64,000 nt of DNA from assembly GCF_901709675.1 (NCBI RefSeq), contig NC_051093.1, forward strand, positions 9,186,053 to 9,250,052, in the 5' to 3' direction. Positions within the stretch are counted from its first letter, which is position 1. Each line of letters begins with the position of its first letter. This DNA is from Syngnathus acus (lineage: Eukaryota; Chordata; Actinopteri; Syngnathiformes; Syngnathidae). The notes beneath the pieces are model-generated. The model was given only the letters and a program-made list of their open reading frames with translations, was not told the origin of the DNA and ran no database searches. A program made the position numbers and the translations under genes. Below, piece by piece: positions 38,210-64,000 of the stretch.

Positions 38210-39198
38210 GCCCTGTCTGAGCCAGCCAGCCAGCCAGCCAGAGCTGCTTCAAAGTGGTTGATGCTGGCGCTTGATGATGGTTTGAGTCAAGTTTAAATAT
38301 TGCATGTTGTATAACGTATTTATAGGCGGAGTTGATAGCCAAACTCACAATGGACACTTTTGACAGGATGACGTACCGTATTTAGATGAGATGCTCTTAA
38401 TTAGGTATAAGTGAGGGGTGGGGCTGTTTTTTTTTTTTTTTTTTTTTCCCCTCTCCGCATTACTGCTTTGTACGTCCAGTTTGTGTGTATGATGTGGCTG
38501 AGTCACAATAAATCCATTAAGATGGTTATATTCGAGGATGTATAATTGTAGCCAACTTGTCTGGCTAGTACAGACAAGTACACGCGCGTGCACGTGCTGG
38601 CGGGAAGATGTCAACGCGCCATTCTTTTGCACGTTCCAGCATGTGGTTGTCGTTAAAACGGCAGACGAGTGACCATAAAAAAGCGGAGCTTGTTCAGCAC
38701 AGCCAATTTCTTCCTCAAGGGCCCCCACAATACTACCGAGAGCGCTGCCGTGCGTAACAAATTAATGTGCGTGAGAGAGAGAGAGAGAGAGAGAGAGAAC
38801 TGGAGGAGGGGGACGGAAGAGAAGAATCGTCTTAAAAATGGCGTCTTGTGAAGAAAAGGGGCCAAAATAGCTTTGGTGTGGTGGGCTTGCGTATTGGAGC
38901 TGCTCAGGAACGTGGAGCTGAGCGCGGGAGACAATAGACAGTATGGGGAGGAGGTACTCCTGGCTGCTGTGACCCCCTCCTCCTCCGCCTCCTCCTCCGC
39001 TCCTTCTCCTCCTCCTCCCTCCATTCCTCCCAGTCTACAGGCTCGTCAAGCAGAGAAATAAACAGAAGCGAGCGCAAAGAGAAGGAAGAGAGGACATTCC
39101 TCCCCTCCCCTGTCTCTCTCTCCCCCCCTACCCACCCCACTCGTACTATCTGCTGCCCATCTTCATCCAGGCAGCATCCTTTTTTTTTTTAATTTTTC
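38210..39198 (+). promoter_or_regulatory. prrg2 3' UTR and prr12 promoter/5' UTR
   Basis: A (CCAG)n run at about 38217-38241 and the AATAAA at 38507-38512 belong to the prrg2 3' UTR. The rest is probably the prr12 promoter and leader: a (GA)n run at 38774-38799, then a pyrimidine-rich TCC tract at about 38971-39030, leading to the prr12 ATG at 39199. No extra gene seen. Confidence 0.45.
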
Positions 39199-53538
<14,340 letters not shown>

Positions 53539-54380
53539 ATAACAACATCTGGATGGACCTGCAACATGTCCAGACAGAACTCTGGACAACTCTCACTATG
53601 GGCAGAAGAAAACCCCTGTTGATATATTTGAAGAAGGTTTCATTCAAAGATGATTATTTCAAGAAAAGAAAAAAAAAAGACCAGCTAAGAATTTTTTGAA
53701 GAGATGTTTGGCGAGAATTCGGTCAGCCAGTAAGCCGCATGGAAATGAATGAAGGCCAAACAAAAGATAAAAACACAGTAGTTGCTCTTGATAACCATGG
53801 TTTGTATCATTTATACAATGACATTTTTCAAAAAAAGAAAAGATCATCCTAAAGGGTTTGATGGCTGTAAATAATTTGGGGGATATGTTTTAAATGGGTA
53901 TAGAAAAAAAAAATGGCCCACCTGGAGTGCTTTCTTCTTTCTTTCAGACCTACACAGATAAAACGAAATGACTATGTAATAGTCTCCTTGTTTCTACCTG
54001 CCTCTGTCTGAAAGCGGTTGAGATTCAGGGGTAACGTATTTCAAATAACTTCTATTCTTTTTTTTTTTGGTGTGTGTTTGTTCTTCAAAAGACAACCACA
54101 AAGAGGTTTTATTCCAGTTAAAAGAAAAAAATCAACTTTCTTAAAGGAAGTGTGACATGAAATGATCCAAACGCCTAAATGTCCGTTGTTAATGTGCGTC
54201 CTTTTTATCTGTTTGTTGTTGATTGATATTTGCCATCATTTGACCTCTCGGAAGGTTATTCTTGCAGAGCATATTGTTATGATGTGTAAATAGTGTACAG
54301 CTTCTTCATTCTCCGCTTCCAACTTCTTCTGTACATGAAATTCCTGTATTTGACAAACGTAAATAAAACACTTCGAATGA
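53539..54380 (+). other. prr12 3' UTR
   Basis: Non-coding AT-rich sequence running to the AATAAA at 54362-54367. Contains several A and T runs. No other element recognised. Confidence 0.65.
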
Positions 54381-54838
54381 CAGGTAATAATGCTTCGTTA
54401 TCTCGATGGCTCGGTGTGTTCGGCCGATCTTTTATGCAATTGTTTTTTTAGACACGACCACCTTAAGCTTAACAAATAGCACTGGTCTCTCTAAGCAGGG
54501 AATATTGAACACAAACGGTGGAGCAACACATGTAGGCCATTAACGTCCTAATATTCACAGGCATTTATACTTTTATTGTCTGAGAAGAACCACTGCTACA
54601 TGGGGAGACGCGCCAACAGGTAAATTTCCTCTTTGAATTTTGTGACATGTTTTTCCTTGGTGGTGAGCGCTGACAATGCTCTCTTTCAAGCCACCCCAGA
54701 GGGACATTGCTATCCGTCCAGAGCAAGAGCCCACACTGAGAGGGTCCGCCCGATGACCCATGTTGACACAGATGTGCCGCTGAGCAAGGAGAATGCTACG
54801 GTAGTATCTTGCTTGAATGCACTCAAGGAACACGTATT

Positions 54839-55012
54839 TACCGTAATTTTCGGACTATAAGTCGCGGTTTTTTTTCATAGTTTGGGTGGGGGGGCGACTT
54901 ATACTCAGGAGCGACTTACATACATATATATGGTTTTTTTTCACTTTTTTGGGCATTTTATGGCTGGTGCGACTTATACTCCGGTGCGACTTATAGTCCG
55001 AAAATTACGGTA
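54839..55012. mobile_element. 174-bp MITE with 27-bp perfect terminal inverted repeats
   Basis: The left end (54839-54865, TACCGTAATTTTCGGACTAT...) and right end (54986-55012) are perfect reverse complements over 27 bp. The outermost TA on each side is consistent with a TA target duplication, as in Tc1/mariner-type elements. Inside, the motif GCGACTTAT recurs in direct and inverted form. There is no coding capacity, so it moved, if it did, by a transposase from elsewhere. I recall this TIR as a dispersed repeat in many fish; superfamily assignment is inferred. Confidence 0.85.
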
Positions 55013-55249
55013 TTGTCAGCGGGATTAAGGTACGATATGATAATTGACGCCCATTGAAATGCATTGGAGAAAAAAATAATCATTCAAAAAAAGATGGAAA
55101 ATGGGAGGAAATGTACATTTTGTAAATAGACGATGATGAATACATTCAGTGCAGTTGCATTAATAGTGGCCTTATTAGAACGAGCCAAACAATGTTTTCT
55201 GAACAAAGAGAAAATGTGGAAGAAGTGGGGGGAGATGGAAAGAATGGGG

Positions 55250-55548
55250 AGGGGAGGAGCACAGAGAAGGCCGGACCAAACTCAGACATCTGGAAACTTT
55301 TGAAACTAGAGTAAAGCTTCCCAGATGGAAAAATACATCAAGTCCAAAGGTTGGGAATCAGGAATGAAGACAAACTAATTGGGGGAAGAAAAGCACGGGA
55401 GAGAGAGAGAACAGCAAAGAAAGATTCTTGAAAGGTTTGCTGCTGCTGCTGCTTCAGGACAAAGAAAGCAAGAAAGAGGAAAAGCAAGGGATTTGAAAGT
55501 GGGAATACAAAACGCAAGCTAACAGCAACAACATTAGACGTCCTCAAG
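55250..55548 (+). promoter_or_regulatory. Probable 5' region and non-coding exon of the tetraspanin gene
   Basis: Purine-rich sequence with several GGAA (ETS-type) cores ends at a CTCAAG|GTAAAG donor. It would splice to the coding exon beginning at 56284. The transcription start is not visible. Between them, 55840-55925 is an almost pure pyrimidine tract of about 80 nt. Confidence 0.35.
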
Positions 55549-56284
55549 GTAAAGTCCTGCACACTGATCGACATTTTCAAAATCACATGAAAAATAGCAT
55601 GTGCACAGATTCATTTATTTTTCTGTCGTCCAAATGAGATATCTTTTATTTGTAGATCTCCTTTGATAGCTATCAAAGTATAATTATTTACTAAACCAAA
55701 AAAAAGAACATAATTGTGCCACCTACCTTTGAAAAGACATGTATTGTAATAAAATAAAAGTGTGACTTCTGAATGTTACGTCTAATTTTAAGAATCTTGC
55801 GATACCATTTTTTTTATCATTACATATTATATAATGATCATTTTCTCCTCTTTTATTTCTTCTTTTTCTCCTTTCTTTTCCCTTTTCTTTTTCTTCTCCT
55901 TTTCCTTCTCTTTCTTCTTCTGCTACATTTACATTTTGAAACCTTAACTAGACGCTAACTCATCTGATCCAACCAACCCAAAGAAATGAAAATGTCAGAT
56001 GGTTGTTGTGCTTAGCTGATGAGCAATCCGAGTTACATGGCCATGGGAAATGCCTTCAGTAGTATAATTAGGTCTATTGAGAAGGGAAGGGAGCTTCCTT
56101 CCTGTCAGCAATCTGACTTCCCGTATGAGGTCACTTGTCAGAGGTAAGAGCACGAGCCTTCACATTCCCAAACCAACGGAAGCGTGGACAAAAGCTGTGG
56201 GCATCTTCATCCTGACACAAGGTCAAAGCTCTCAACTTGTGCCAACGATGCTTCTTTTGTTGACTCGTACTTTCTTTCTGCAGG

Positions 56285-57918
56285 ATGTCAGCATCTCGCA
56301 AATGTTTGTGCTGCGTCAAATATGTGATGTTTGTCTTTAACCTCATCTTCTGGGTGAGTAGTGTCTCCTCTCCCCCCGATAGTCACGTTTCAATGCAATC
56401 TACCTCGAGTGGCCATATTGTATGTTTTTGAAACAGCTGGGAGGATGTGGATTGTTTGGCGTAGGAGTGTGGCTGTCCTTCACCCAGTCCGAGTTTTCAT
56501 CTCTTCCGCTCTCCTTTCCGTCGCTCTCGGCAGCCAACCTGCTGCTGGTCGCCGGCGGGATCACCATGGTAACGGGCTTTCTCGGCTGTCTCGGGGCCCT
56601 CAAGGAGCAACGCTGCCTGTTGTGCATGGTCAGTCCAAGCACTGTTGCGCCCATTTGTTTTTTTTATGTGTGTGCTGTCAGTGTGATGATGTGCTAGATT
56701 GTCATGAAAGAGGAGTTTGAACCTCTCCTCCTGTGCAGTTCTTTGTTATCCTGTTGCTCCTGGTCCTGACAGAAATCGCTCTAGCACTGGTCGTACACAT
56801 CTTTCGAGATAAGGTGAGCTCACCATTTTTGCTAACACAGTGCAGTAGATTGTAATTTGCAGTAAGAAATGTAATGGAAAAAAATCTTTTTAAAAGCGAT
56901 TACAGTGAAATTAGATATTGATTTTTTATTTTTTTTATTTAGCTGGATTCCAAAGCACAGGGTGAATTAAAGGAAGGGATGAAAAGTTATGAATCGGATC
57001 CTGGGCTGAAGAAATCTTGGGATAATGTCCAAAAAATGGTAAGCAGAGGCATAAAAAATGCTTTTGGAGCATTTGAAACTCAAGTCATGTTTTTGAGTTG
57101 TCTCCTCCTTCCAGTTCAAATGCTGCGGCGTGACTAACCAAACCGACTGGTATGAAGTACTCAACGGAACGCTGCCGTCGTCCTGCTGCTCCGTCGGGAT
57201 TGACCAATGCACTGACGGATGGAAAGGGCTCGTTTACACCGAGGTACAAGGGGGGGGGGGTTCCAAACAACAAGCCTGATCTTCTCATATGAGCTCTAAA
57301 TCTCCTCCAGATGCTTGAATGTGGCCTGTTGCACATACACAGCACCAAGGGAGGTCGAATGTGCATGTAAAGAGGAGCACAACGAGTTTGTCAGGCTCCA
57401 TTCTTTACATACCATTCTTGCCGTATACTCGAGAAACAATTTGGGTCATACCGTGGACTCGGCTTGCCAAAGCAGCCATTCTATTCAATCTCAGACCAAA
57501 TGAACAATTGTGTGTAATATCCATGATACTTGAGACGACCTCTGAAGTGAGCCCCAGTCTTCCTTCCACTCAAAAATGCAGGCAATGTGTAGATGTTACA
57601 TTTTGACTTCTTATCTTATGCCTGTGTCTTTTTTGCAGCCTTGTTATAACAAGGCCAGGGACTGGCTCCTGGAAAACATTCCATCCGTTTTGGTGTTTGG
57701 CGTGTGCGTTGGTGTTGTGCAGGTAGTTTCTCAATGACTTTATTCTAGCTTGCTATCTTTATTGAATATGCTTCGAAGCACAAGATGAGGATGAAAGCTA
57801 TATTGATGTATTTTTTACAAGATCATACTGTACTCTCTTCTCCGATCAGATCTTGGCCCTGGTGTTCTCCATGCTGATGTACTGCCAAATCATGTGTGCT
57901 GAGAAGTATTTGGACTGA
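56285..57918 (+). CDS. Tetraspanin (CD37 / TSPAN4-TSPAN9-like)
   Basis: Seven coding exons (56285-56353, 56437-56628, 56739-56813, 56943-57038, 57115-57243, 57639-57722, 57850-57918) encode 237 residues. Four transmembrane helices are clear: TM1 around YVMFVFNLIFWLGGCG, TM2 AANLLLVAGGITMVTGF, TM3 FFVILLLLVLTEIALAL, TM4 VLVFGVCVGVVQILALV. The large extracellular loop has the CCG signature (Cys147-Cys148-Gly149), a second CC pair and two more Cys, giving six in all. NQT and NGT are possible glycosylation sites. Palmitoylation Cys sit next to TM1 (KCLCC). By sequence it resembles TSPAN4/TSPAN9. By synteny with 19q13.33 it could be the fish cd37. It organises membrane microdomains with integrins and other partners (family knowledge). 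Confidence 0.93.
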
Positions 57919-58980
57919 GTGTGAGTGAGCTGCATTTCCTCTTTGTTACTCTCATAAATCAATGCGCTTAATCGGGTCAATACCATTTTTTTGTCCATCT
58001 GCTTTGGACAAAGTCAATTATAATGATTGAGAGCTCTTTTACTACAAAGCCATTAGAAGATGACTGGATAATAACTAAGAGAGATCTTGCTCATCTTGCC
58101 CTCATTAGGATCACGGGTGAGCTCGAGCACACCTTTCGATGTTCTTGGAATGTGGGTGAAAAAATACAAATACACGCAAGCACATGTGCACATTCTCAAG
58201 AGCCAAGTCTGGACCGTTTCACTGAGGCAGTTATGCAATAACTGGGCAATTTAAAAAAAATAAAAATAAAGACATGATCAAAAGCACATTCAATTGAAGG
58301 CAACTACAGGAATAGTCATCCAGAATATAAAATGCATGGAAAGTGCAAGTGCACAGTAGAAAATGTAAAGTAAAATATGTGCGATGATTCAATACGGGAT
58401 CTTTGTCTTACTGAAGGTTGTTTATCCAACATGTAAAATATGTTATAATACCAATTTGCATATATATATTTGTGATATGAATTTATTTCTGCACTATGTT
58501 CCCAGGCTGCACAGTTATGGGAGTGTGATTTGATGAATGTTTTTGTTCTGCTTTTTTATTTGTTATTGTGCCTTATGTTGTCTGACGTCTCCTTTTGTTT
58601 TGTGAGTAACTCATAATTGATGGCACTAAATGAACTCAAGTGGATATTGCAGATCTGAGCTGAAATGCATCAAAAAGCATTATACAGGATTCCTTCCAGT
58701 CAATATTTTATTTCCAAAATCTTTTTTTTCCAGACCAAGATCTTGTTTGCATACAATCAAGTGATAATGTTTTGTATTGTATCACATTCCCTTTGTCCAC
58801 TCTCAATTTTTGTACAGTGCAAAACCAGCAATTTTATAATAAAGCTCATTGAGCAAGCAAAGATTTTGGCGCTCGTGTAAACTGGCCTTGCTTGACAGCC
58901 TTTGATAGCTGCTTTCCCTCTTTTGCAATATTGTAAATATGAATATAAATGATCAATTAAAAACAACACTCAGTATTTTT
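57919..58980 (+). other. Tetraspanin 3' UTR
   Basis: Non-coding AT-rich sequence. Poly(A) signal candidates are AATAAA near 58264 and at 58838-58843, so two UTR lengths are possible. No other feature seen. Confidence 0.5.
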
Positions 58981-59726
58981 TGAAAAACTAAATTTCCATT
59001 TGTAGTGGACAAAAGAAAATTGGTGTATTTAGAAAGTTTTACCTTGAAACATTCAAAGCAACAACGATAATGATAAAATCTTCAAATCCTAGAAAGAAGA
59101 CACACATACATATAGAATAACTTATATAACATTTTCACAATTATTTCTAACCAATAGGGGGGGAAAAAAGATATAAAAACGTTGCTGCACAGCCAGGCAT
59201 GTTTTCAAAGTCCAGTATCCATTGTGTAATCCAAAAAACATACAGGAAAAAAAATAATAATACAGTAGTGTTTGTACAGATGGTAAACTGAACTTTTAGT
59301 TAACTGGCATCTTTAAATAGCCACACGCTTGATGGAGGTAGTATTAATTAATTAATTAATTTGACTCTTAACAAAGTTGGCCAAATGACGCAGTTGGAAA
59401 AAGTTTGTGTGCGTCATACGGCGTAAACTTCCCCAACAATTGATGGCACAAAAAAAAGTTTGCTACATTAGTCCCTGAAACTTCTTGACTCGACGCCATT
59501 ATGACTTCCAGAGGATCTTTTCATTTTAAACTGTGACTCATATATGTAACGTATGCATTCCTCAACCGTCTTCAGTCTCATTCAAACTACTAACGATGAC
59601 GATAATCCAAGTTGACGAGTAAACTTTCACAGCAATAATTTTGATCAAATAAAACAATGCGACGAGACAACCTCAAGATGGCACAGTTGATGTCATTGAA
59701 GAAGAAGAAGGAAAAAAAAAGGGGTT
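58981..59726 (-). other. Spacer between convergent genes; bcl2l12 3' UTR
   Basis: AT-rich sequence between the tetraspanin 3' end and the bcl2l12 stop codon. An (ATTA)n run lies at about 59343-59361. A clear minus-strand AATAAA was not found, so the bcl2l12 poly(A) site is not placed. Confidence 0.35.
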
Positions 59727-61865
59727 TCAGTCGTATTCCACAGAATCCTTCATTTCGACCACATTCTCCTGAGGATGAAACAAAATATAAATGTTAGGAT
59801 TAAAATGACTGCACAAACTCATTTCTAATGAGGATGGCACACTACGTATGAAAATAAAAAATGGAATGGATATTAACAAGTGCAAATCAGCCATAGTTAG
59901 TATTTTGAAAAAAGTGACTGCTCCAGAATGCGTGTTTCTGCTCCTTCAACGTGGTTTAGGTCATGTTAAGAAGCACTCACCCATCCTCCTTGACTCTTTA
60001 ACCACGGGGCAAAGGTCTCCATGTAGCATTCTGCGTAGCCTTGCATGCGATGCACACCCGTCGCCGTCACGATCCGCCTCGACACCTCCATGGTGACGGC
60101 CATGCGGCGTAACGTCGGGCTCGACGTCGGGCTGGACGTCGGGCTGGACATGGGCTGGAGGAACGTGAGGTCGGATTCTTGCGTGCTGGTGACAAGGTCG
60201 AGTAGCCTGGCGTAGGATGCGTACGACAGCCGAGACAAACCCGCGCGCAGAAATGGGTCTGTCTGGATCTGTATATAGCAGAAAGACCTTTTTTTAGATC
60301 GAACGGATGGGAATGACGACAAGATGAGAAGAAACACACGACATTACCTTATTGTTGATGGAATCGGCTTCGGCCGACAGCACTTCAACAAGCTGCTGCA
60401 CCACTAGTTCTTTGTCATCCGCAACTTTAAAAACAGGAATAGGTTTAGTACATGTACAAAGCAAATCTAAAATAATCCATACATGGGTACGCAGCAATGT
60501 TTGATTTTCATTGGTTCCTTTTCATTCGTTTTATTTTTAATATTACATGACATTATTACAAATTATTTCTGCGACTACTGCGTGTTTTTTAACCCCTCTG
60601 TTATTAAAAAAATCGAACATTTGATATAGAAAATGAATCTAATTTTCTATATAAAATTTGAAATATCAAACATTTTGTACGTCTCCAATTGACCTCATGC
60701 AGCATCATGGTTATGACTTACGGGAAAAATGATGGTTGTAAAATATTTTGTGATAATTACAAAGCCAATGAGCGTTTTCGCAATTGCTCCGCCTTGGCCA
60801 AATGACGAAGCAGATCGCTCGAGGTTTGGTGAAAAGGTCTATTGGACGTTCCTGACAGAGGCTCGGTCAGCCAGTAAGCAATTCATATTGTTGACGGTGT
60901 GCCGTGTGGTTTGATGTGGGTGGATCAAACCTGGCCGACAGGTTTTTGACTTTGCGCTTGATTGCAATTGCTTTGTTATTTCCTTGTATGTATCTGAGCA
61001 AACGTATTACCCGATGGAGCCTGTGCGGCGGCGGCGGCGGCGGGTGGGGGGCTCACGCTGCCTTTACAGCTGGGCCTTTTTAGGCTGGCAGACTTTTGGG
61101 CAATCTTTTCCAGCTTCTCCGCAACTTCATAGTAGAAAGCAGGAGGGTGATCTATGTGCCCAAGGAACAACAACAACACAATCATGACGTTCTGTAACTT
61201 TGTGGTGAATGGGTTGAGGTACATTTACTTTTGTAAGTGAGAAACTTACTTGGGGAAACAATGATTGGTATGAGCTCAGCTGTTTTGTCAAACACCAACG
61301 TAGAAGGCCTCTGCGGTGGAGCTCCGGGTTCCTTTTGTCCTTCATTCTCCTCCCTCTCCTTTCCTCTCTCTTTCTCCTTTGCCTTATCCTTCTCTAGCTT
61401 TATCTTGAAAATCTTGGAAAGCCTTTTTCTAATCTTCTTTCTGCTCAGTCTTTTGCTCTGTTTCTTTTCGCCGCCGTCGTCATCTTCGGACGTAGAGGAG
61501 GGAGACCAAACGTCTTCCTGCGGGTAAACGGTTTCTCTGTGTTTAAAGACCTTTTTTGTTGTTGTTCCCACCTCCCATTTGTGTCTCTTGCTTACCTCCG
61601 ATAGCTCCCTGATGTTTGGTGCTTGGGGCTTGCTGTCCGTTTCTAAAGTACCTTTCCCATCTTTGGTAAATGAGCGCACAGTATTACGGCGGTTCAGCTG
61701 CTTGAGGAAGCCCTTAAAGCCCGTCTTCTTCTCATCTCCTGAGCTTTGCTCTTCGGCCTGAGAATCCCATCCATCTTTTACCTTTGGTTCTGGCTTGATG
61801 CTAGCACTGTGAGTTACGTAATAATTGATTAGCAGATGATGTGTAGCAGATGTTTCTGACTCCAT
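59727..61865 (-). CDS. bcl2l12: Bcl-2-like protein 12
   Basis: Six coding exons (61865-61596, 61517-61250, 61151-61011, 60424-60348, 60268-59981, 59768-59727) give 361 residues, or 387 if the 78-nt intron 61518-61595 is retained. A non-coding first exon ends at 63651. The C-terminal half aligns with human BCL2L12: [63 protein letters not shown]; and the BH2-like [11 protein letters not shown]. The N-terminal half differs: it is basic and KE-rich ([20 protein letters not shown]). The human protein inhibits caspase-7 maturation and p53. Three 12-bp repeats at 60111-60146 encode SPTS units. Position next to this gene set agrees with human, where it sits between IRF3 and PRMT1. Confidence 0.93.
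60111..60146. repeat. Three 12-bp coding tandem repeats in bcl2l12
   Basis: Unit GACGTCGGGCTG (plus strand), first copy with mismatches at the ends. On the coding strand it gives repeated Ser-Pro-Thr-Ser in the loop before the conserved [10 protein letters not shown] helix. Length 12 keeps frame when copy number changes. Confidence 0.8.
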
Positions 61866-63650
61866 AAACTAACTTTATGTTTCAGCAGGTGGACACGCCA
61901 TCAGTGTGCCCTTGAGTGATGATAAAATTACCTGTACTTGTTTGTATCCTTATAAGCCCCTCCAACTCTGCCAGGTCGCTCTACAGGTGGGACGGACAGC
62001 ACTCGATGGAGGAAAGCTTGAAGCACAAGACGGCTCTCAGCTTTAATCTCAAGCAAAGAGATGGAGGTCACGGAGGAAGAGCGATCCATAGACATCACTA
62101 TAGGTAAAACAGAAAAGTGGATGAGGAAATGTATTGAATTTTGTTTTTTGATGAATATTTTGGTAGCAAAAGAACACCTGAAGAAAATTTCAAACTTGAA
62201 ATATGTTCAGTTAGCGAGATATCATTTTGTTCAACCAACTCTGTCATTTTAAATGAAGTGAACATGTTAATTTTGTTACATTTCCTGACTCCACACATGT
62301 ACAGGTAGAAGAAGCTACAGTAACTCCATACGTGGATCAAATAGCTTTTAAATACCTTCTTCTTCTTTTTTTACAAGCAGTTTTAAGGGTTTGTAATATA
62401 GTTACATATGTAAGGAAAAAGGAAACTAAAATTTCACTTCCTGAATTATCCCCTGGTTATGCTACCTAAGGCCTAAATTAGAGCAGTTCTTCCCAAACAC
62501 ATTGCCACAGTGTAGCAAGAGCACTCGACAATGACTACTATAGCAAACACTGTGTTTTTGTTGATCTTTTTACTCCGGTGAAGTTCAGTGACAGGCAAAA
62601 CGGTTTAATGCTTTTCCAAATGATTGCTGAAGATACTATTAACCTGTGTATCCACATGTTAACATCCATAAAGCCAAAAATAGTCACACCTTGACTTATG
62701 CATGCCCAAGCGTTTCAATTTACAAGTCTCTTCTTTACTTGAACCGATTAATTATCATTTCAATTGATTTAATGGCCGCTATTTCCTAAAGGGTGAATTT
62801 AATTACGAGCTTATTTTCCACATGATGTCACTCTTGGGGATTCCCACCATACAGCGCCCTTCCCTTCACTTCATTCTCCTTTTAGCAGTTTGTTTGACAG
62901 ATTATTTGTGTTATTAACTTGTCTTTTTCTTGCCTGTCGCCCTGCCTCCAGCAGTGTGGACAACAACTTTGCCGCATTAATAGTACAATAATAATGCAGT
63001 AGTTGTAAAAGTTCTGCAAGTTGATGTCTAACTCATTTTGTTCTGGAGTGACCACGTGACTACTTAAACAGGAGATTAATACCGTCACACTCCAAAGTTT
63101 ATTTTTGTGATCATTTTTAAAGTAGCACTCTTTGAGTAGCAGGCAAATGCCGTATATTGATACGATTCCGAAAATAAACAAACCGAAAATAAACAATTGT
63201 GACGTTGCAAAACTGTGACGTCACGGGGACCCATTTTCAATGTAGCTGATACTACACAGATTTCTTGCACACTTTTCACAAAACTCTCCTTTTGTCTACA
63301 TACCACTCCGTCTCACTACTTGAGACAGCTCATTGGCTTTAAAAAAAAAATGTAATAAACGAAAATGGAAGGTTTAAGGTGCCGGTTTCGTTCGACCGCG
63401 GTCTCGCGTGAAACATTCCCGGAGACGCCCCAAAGTAAAACAAAATCTAATTGGGGGGAAAAAGAGCAGTGATTAAATTAAACAAATAATGTCGACGTTG
63501 CATATAATTTACCTTTCATTTAAAATGAAAATATTAAACCGAACCGAACAAGCGACGTGGGTGATACTCAAACTTTAAAACAGACATTACAAAACATTTC
63601 CATAATTGTTGAGCACGATAAACATAAATGATACGTTTGAGTATAATTAC
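61866..63650 (-). other. bcl2l12 intron 1 (about 1.8 kb)
   Basis: The coding exon is preceded by GTTAG on the minus strand. The non-coding exon 1 ends at an AACAAG|GTAATT donor at 63651. The intron is AT-rich. No internal exon, RNA gene or intact repeat was recognised. Confidence 0.5.
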
Positions 63651-64000
63651 CTTGTTGAGTCAGTGTCCTCCCTCGCCTCTGATCGCGCTCGAGATTTGCG
63701 CCGTCTCGTCCCGACTATGCAGTTTGTATAGTTGTTAGTTGTGATCGTTCCGCAGAAACGCAAGTGGGCGGGGCCTGGATTGAAGCCTTCCAAAACTTGC
63801 CACAAATACTTTGGATGTTGTTGTCACTGCGTGCCACTAGATGTCAACTTTGGACGTTTTTTAATATACATTGACAATGTATCTATTGAAATCTTTTTTT
63901 TTTTTTTTTATTTCACTTAATATTTGTTAACCCCCCTCCAAAAAAAAAAAAAGCCTATATTATGATGATTTGTCAGCCTGTTTTTTTGCCTGGCTCAAAG
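63651..64000 (-). promoter_or_regulatory. bcl2l12 non-coding exon 1 and promoter
   Basis: Exon 1 spans 63651 to about 63730. A GGGCGGGGCC GC box (63766-63775) lies about 40 bp upstream, typical for a TATA-less promoter. The rest to the window edge is AT-rich with poly-T and poly-A runs and shows no gene. Confidence 0.5.

Noticed and set aside
56285-57918. Firm call as cd37 or as tspan4/tspan9
   Set aside because: Sequence favours TSPAN4/9 and synteny favours CD37. Without a phylogeny neither symbol is safe.
62688-62790. Resemblance to a fish repeat starting ACCTTGACTTATG
   Set aside because: Similarity fades after about 12 bases; too weak to call.

Overview
The window is vertebrate nuclear DNA, most likely from a percomorph teleost with a compact genome. 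Short GT-AG introns, CA/GT microsatellites and relics of fish Tc1/mariner elements point that way, as do nine intron-rich genes packed end to end. I rebuilt every gene exon by exon. Each coding model below stays in frame across all splice junctions. No sign of bacterial, viral, CRISPR or operon-like content was seen.

Layout, left to right: trpm4 (minus, 27 coding exons, Ca2+-activated cation channel); prmt1 (minus, 10 exons, type I arginine methyltransferase); a divergent GC-rich promoter region; ap2a1 (plus, 22 exons, clathrin adaptor AP-2 alpha subunit); a dual-specificity phosphatase with an MKP-type catalytic domain (plus, 4 coding exons); rras (plus, 6 exons, Ras-family GTPase); prrg2 (plus, 6 coding exons, transmembrane Gla protein); prr12 (plus, 16 exons, 2642-residue AT-hook nuclear protein with one 4.3-kb exon); a tetraspanin (plus, 7 coding exons); and bcl2l12 (minus, 6 coding exons, Bcl-2-like protein). 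Seven of these (TRPM4, PRMT1, AP2A1, RRAS, PRRG2, PRR12, BCL2L12) sit together on human 19q13.33, so this is an ancient syntenic block, reshuffled in order. The genes share no single pathway. They cover ion flux, methylation, endocytosis, Ras/MAPK signalling, chromatin and apoptosis.

The points most worth a second look are these. A textbook U12-type AT-AC intron lies in the ap2a1 ear region. The TRPM4 pore filter has a Leu where the conserved Gln is expected. Frame-preserving cassette exons lie in the AP-2 alpha hinge. A stop-free 78-nt exitron-like intron lies in bcl2l12. A long charged, probable single-alpha-helix segment lies in PRR12. A near-perfect 174-bp terminal-inverted-repeat MITE lies between prr12 and the tetraspanin gene. 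The rras promoter combines a perfect CRE with a perfect CArG box. I found no multi-gene system that looks new; the novelty here is at the level of splicing, residues and regulatory sites.
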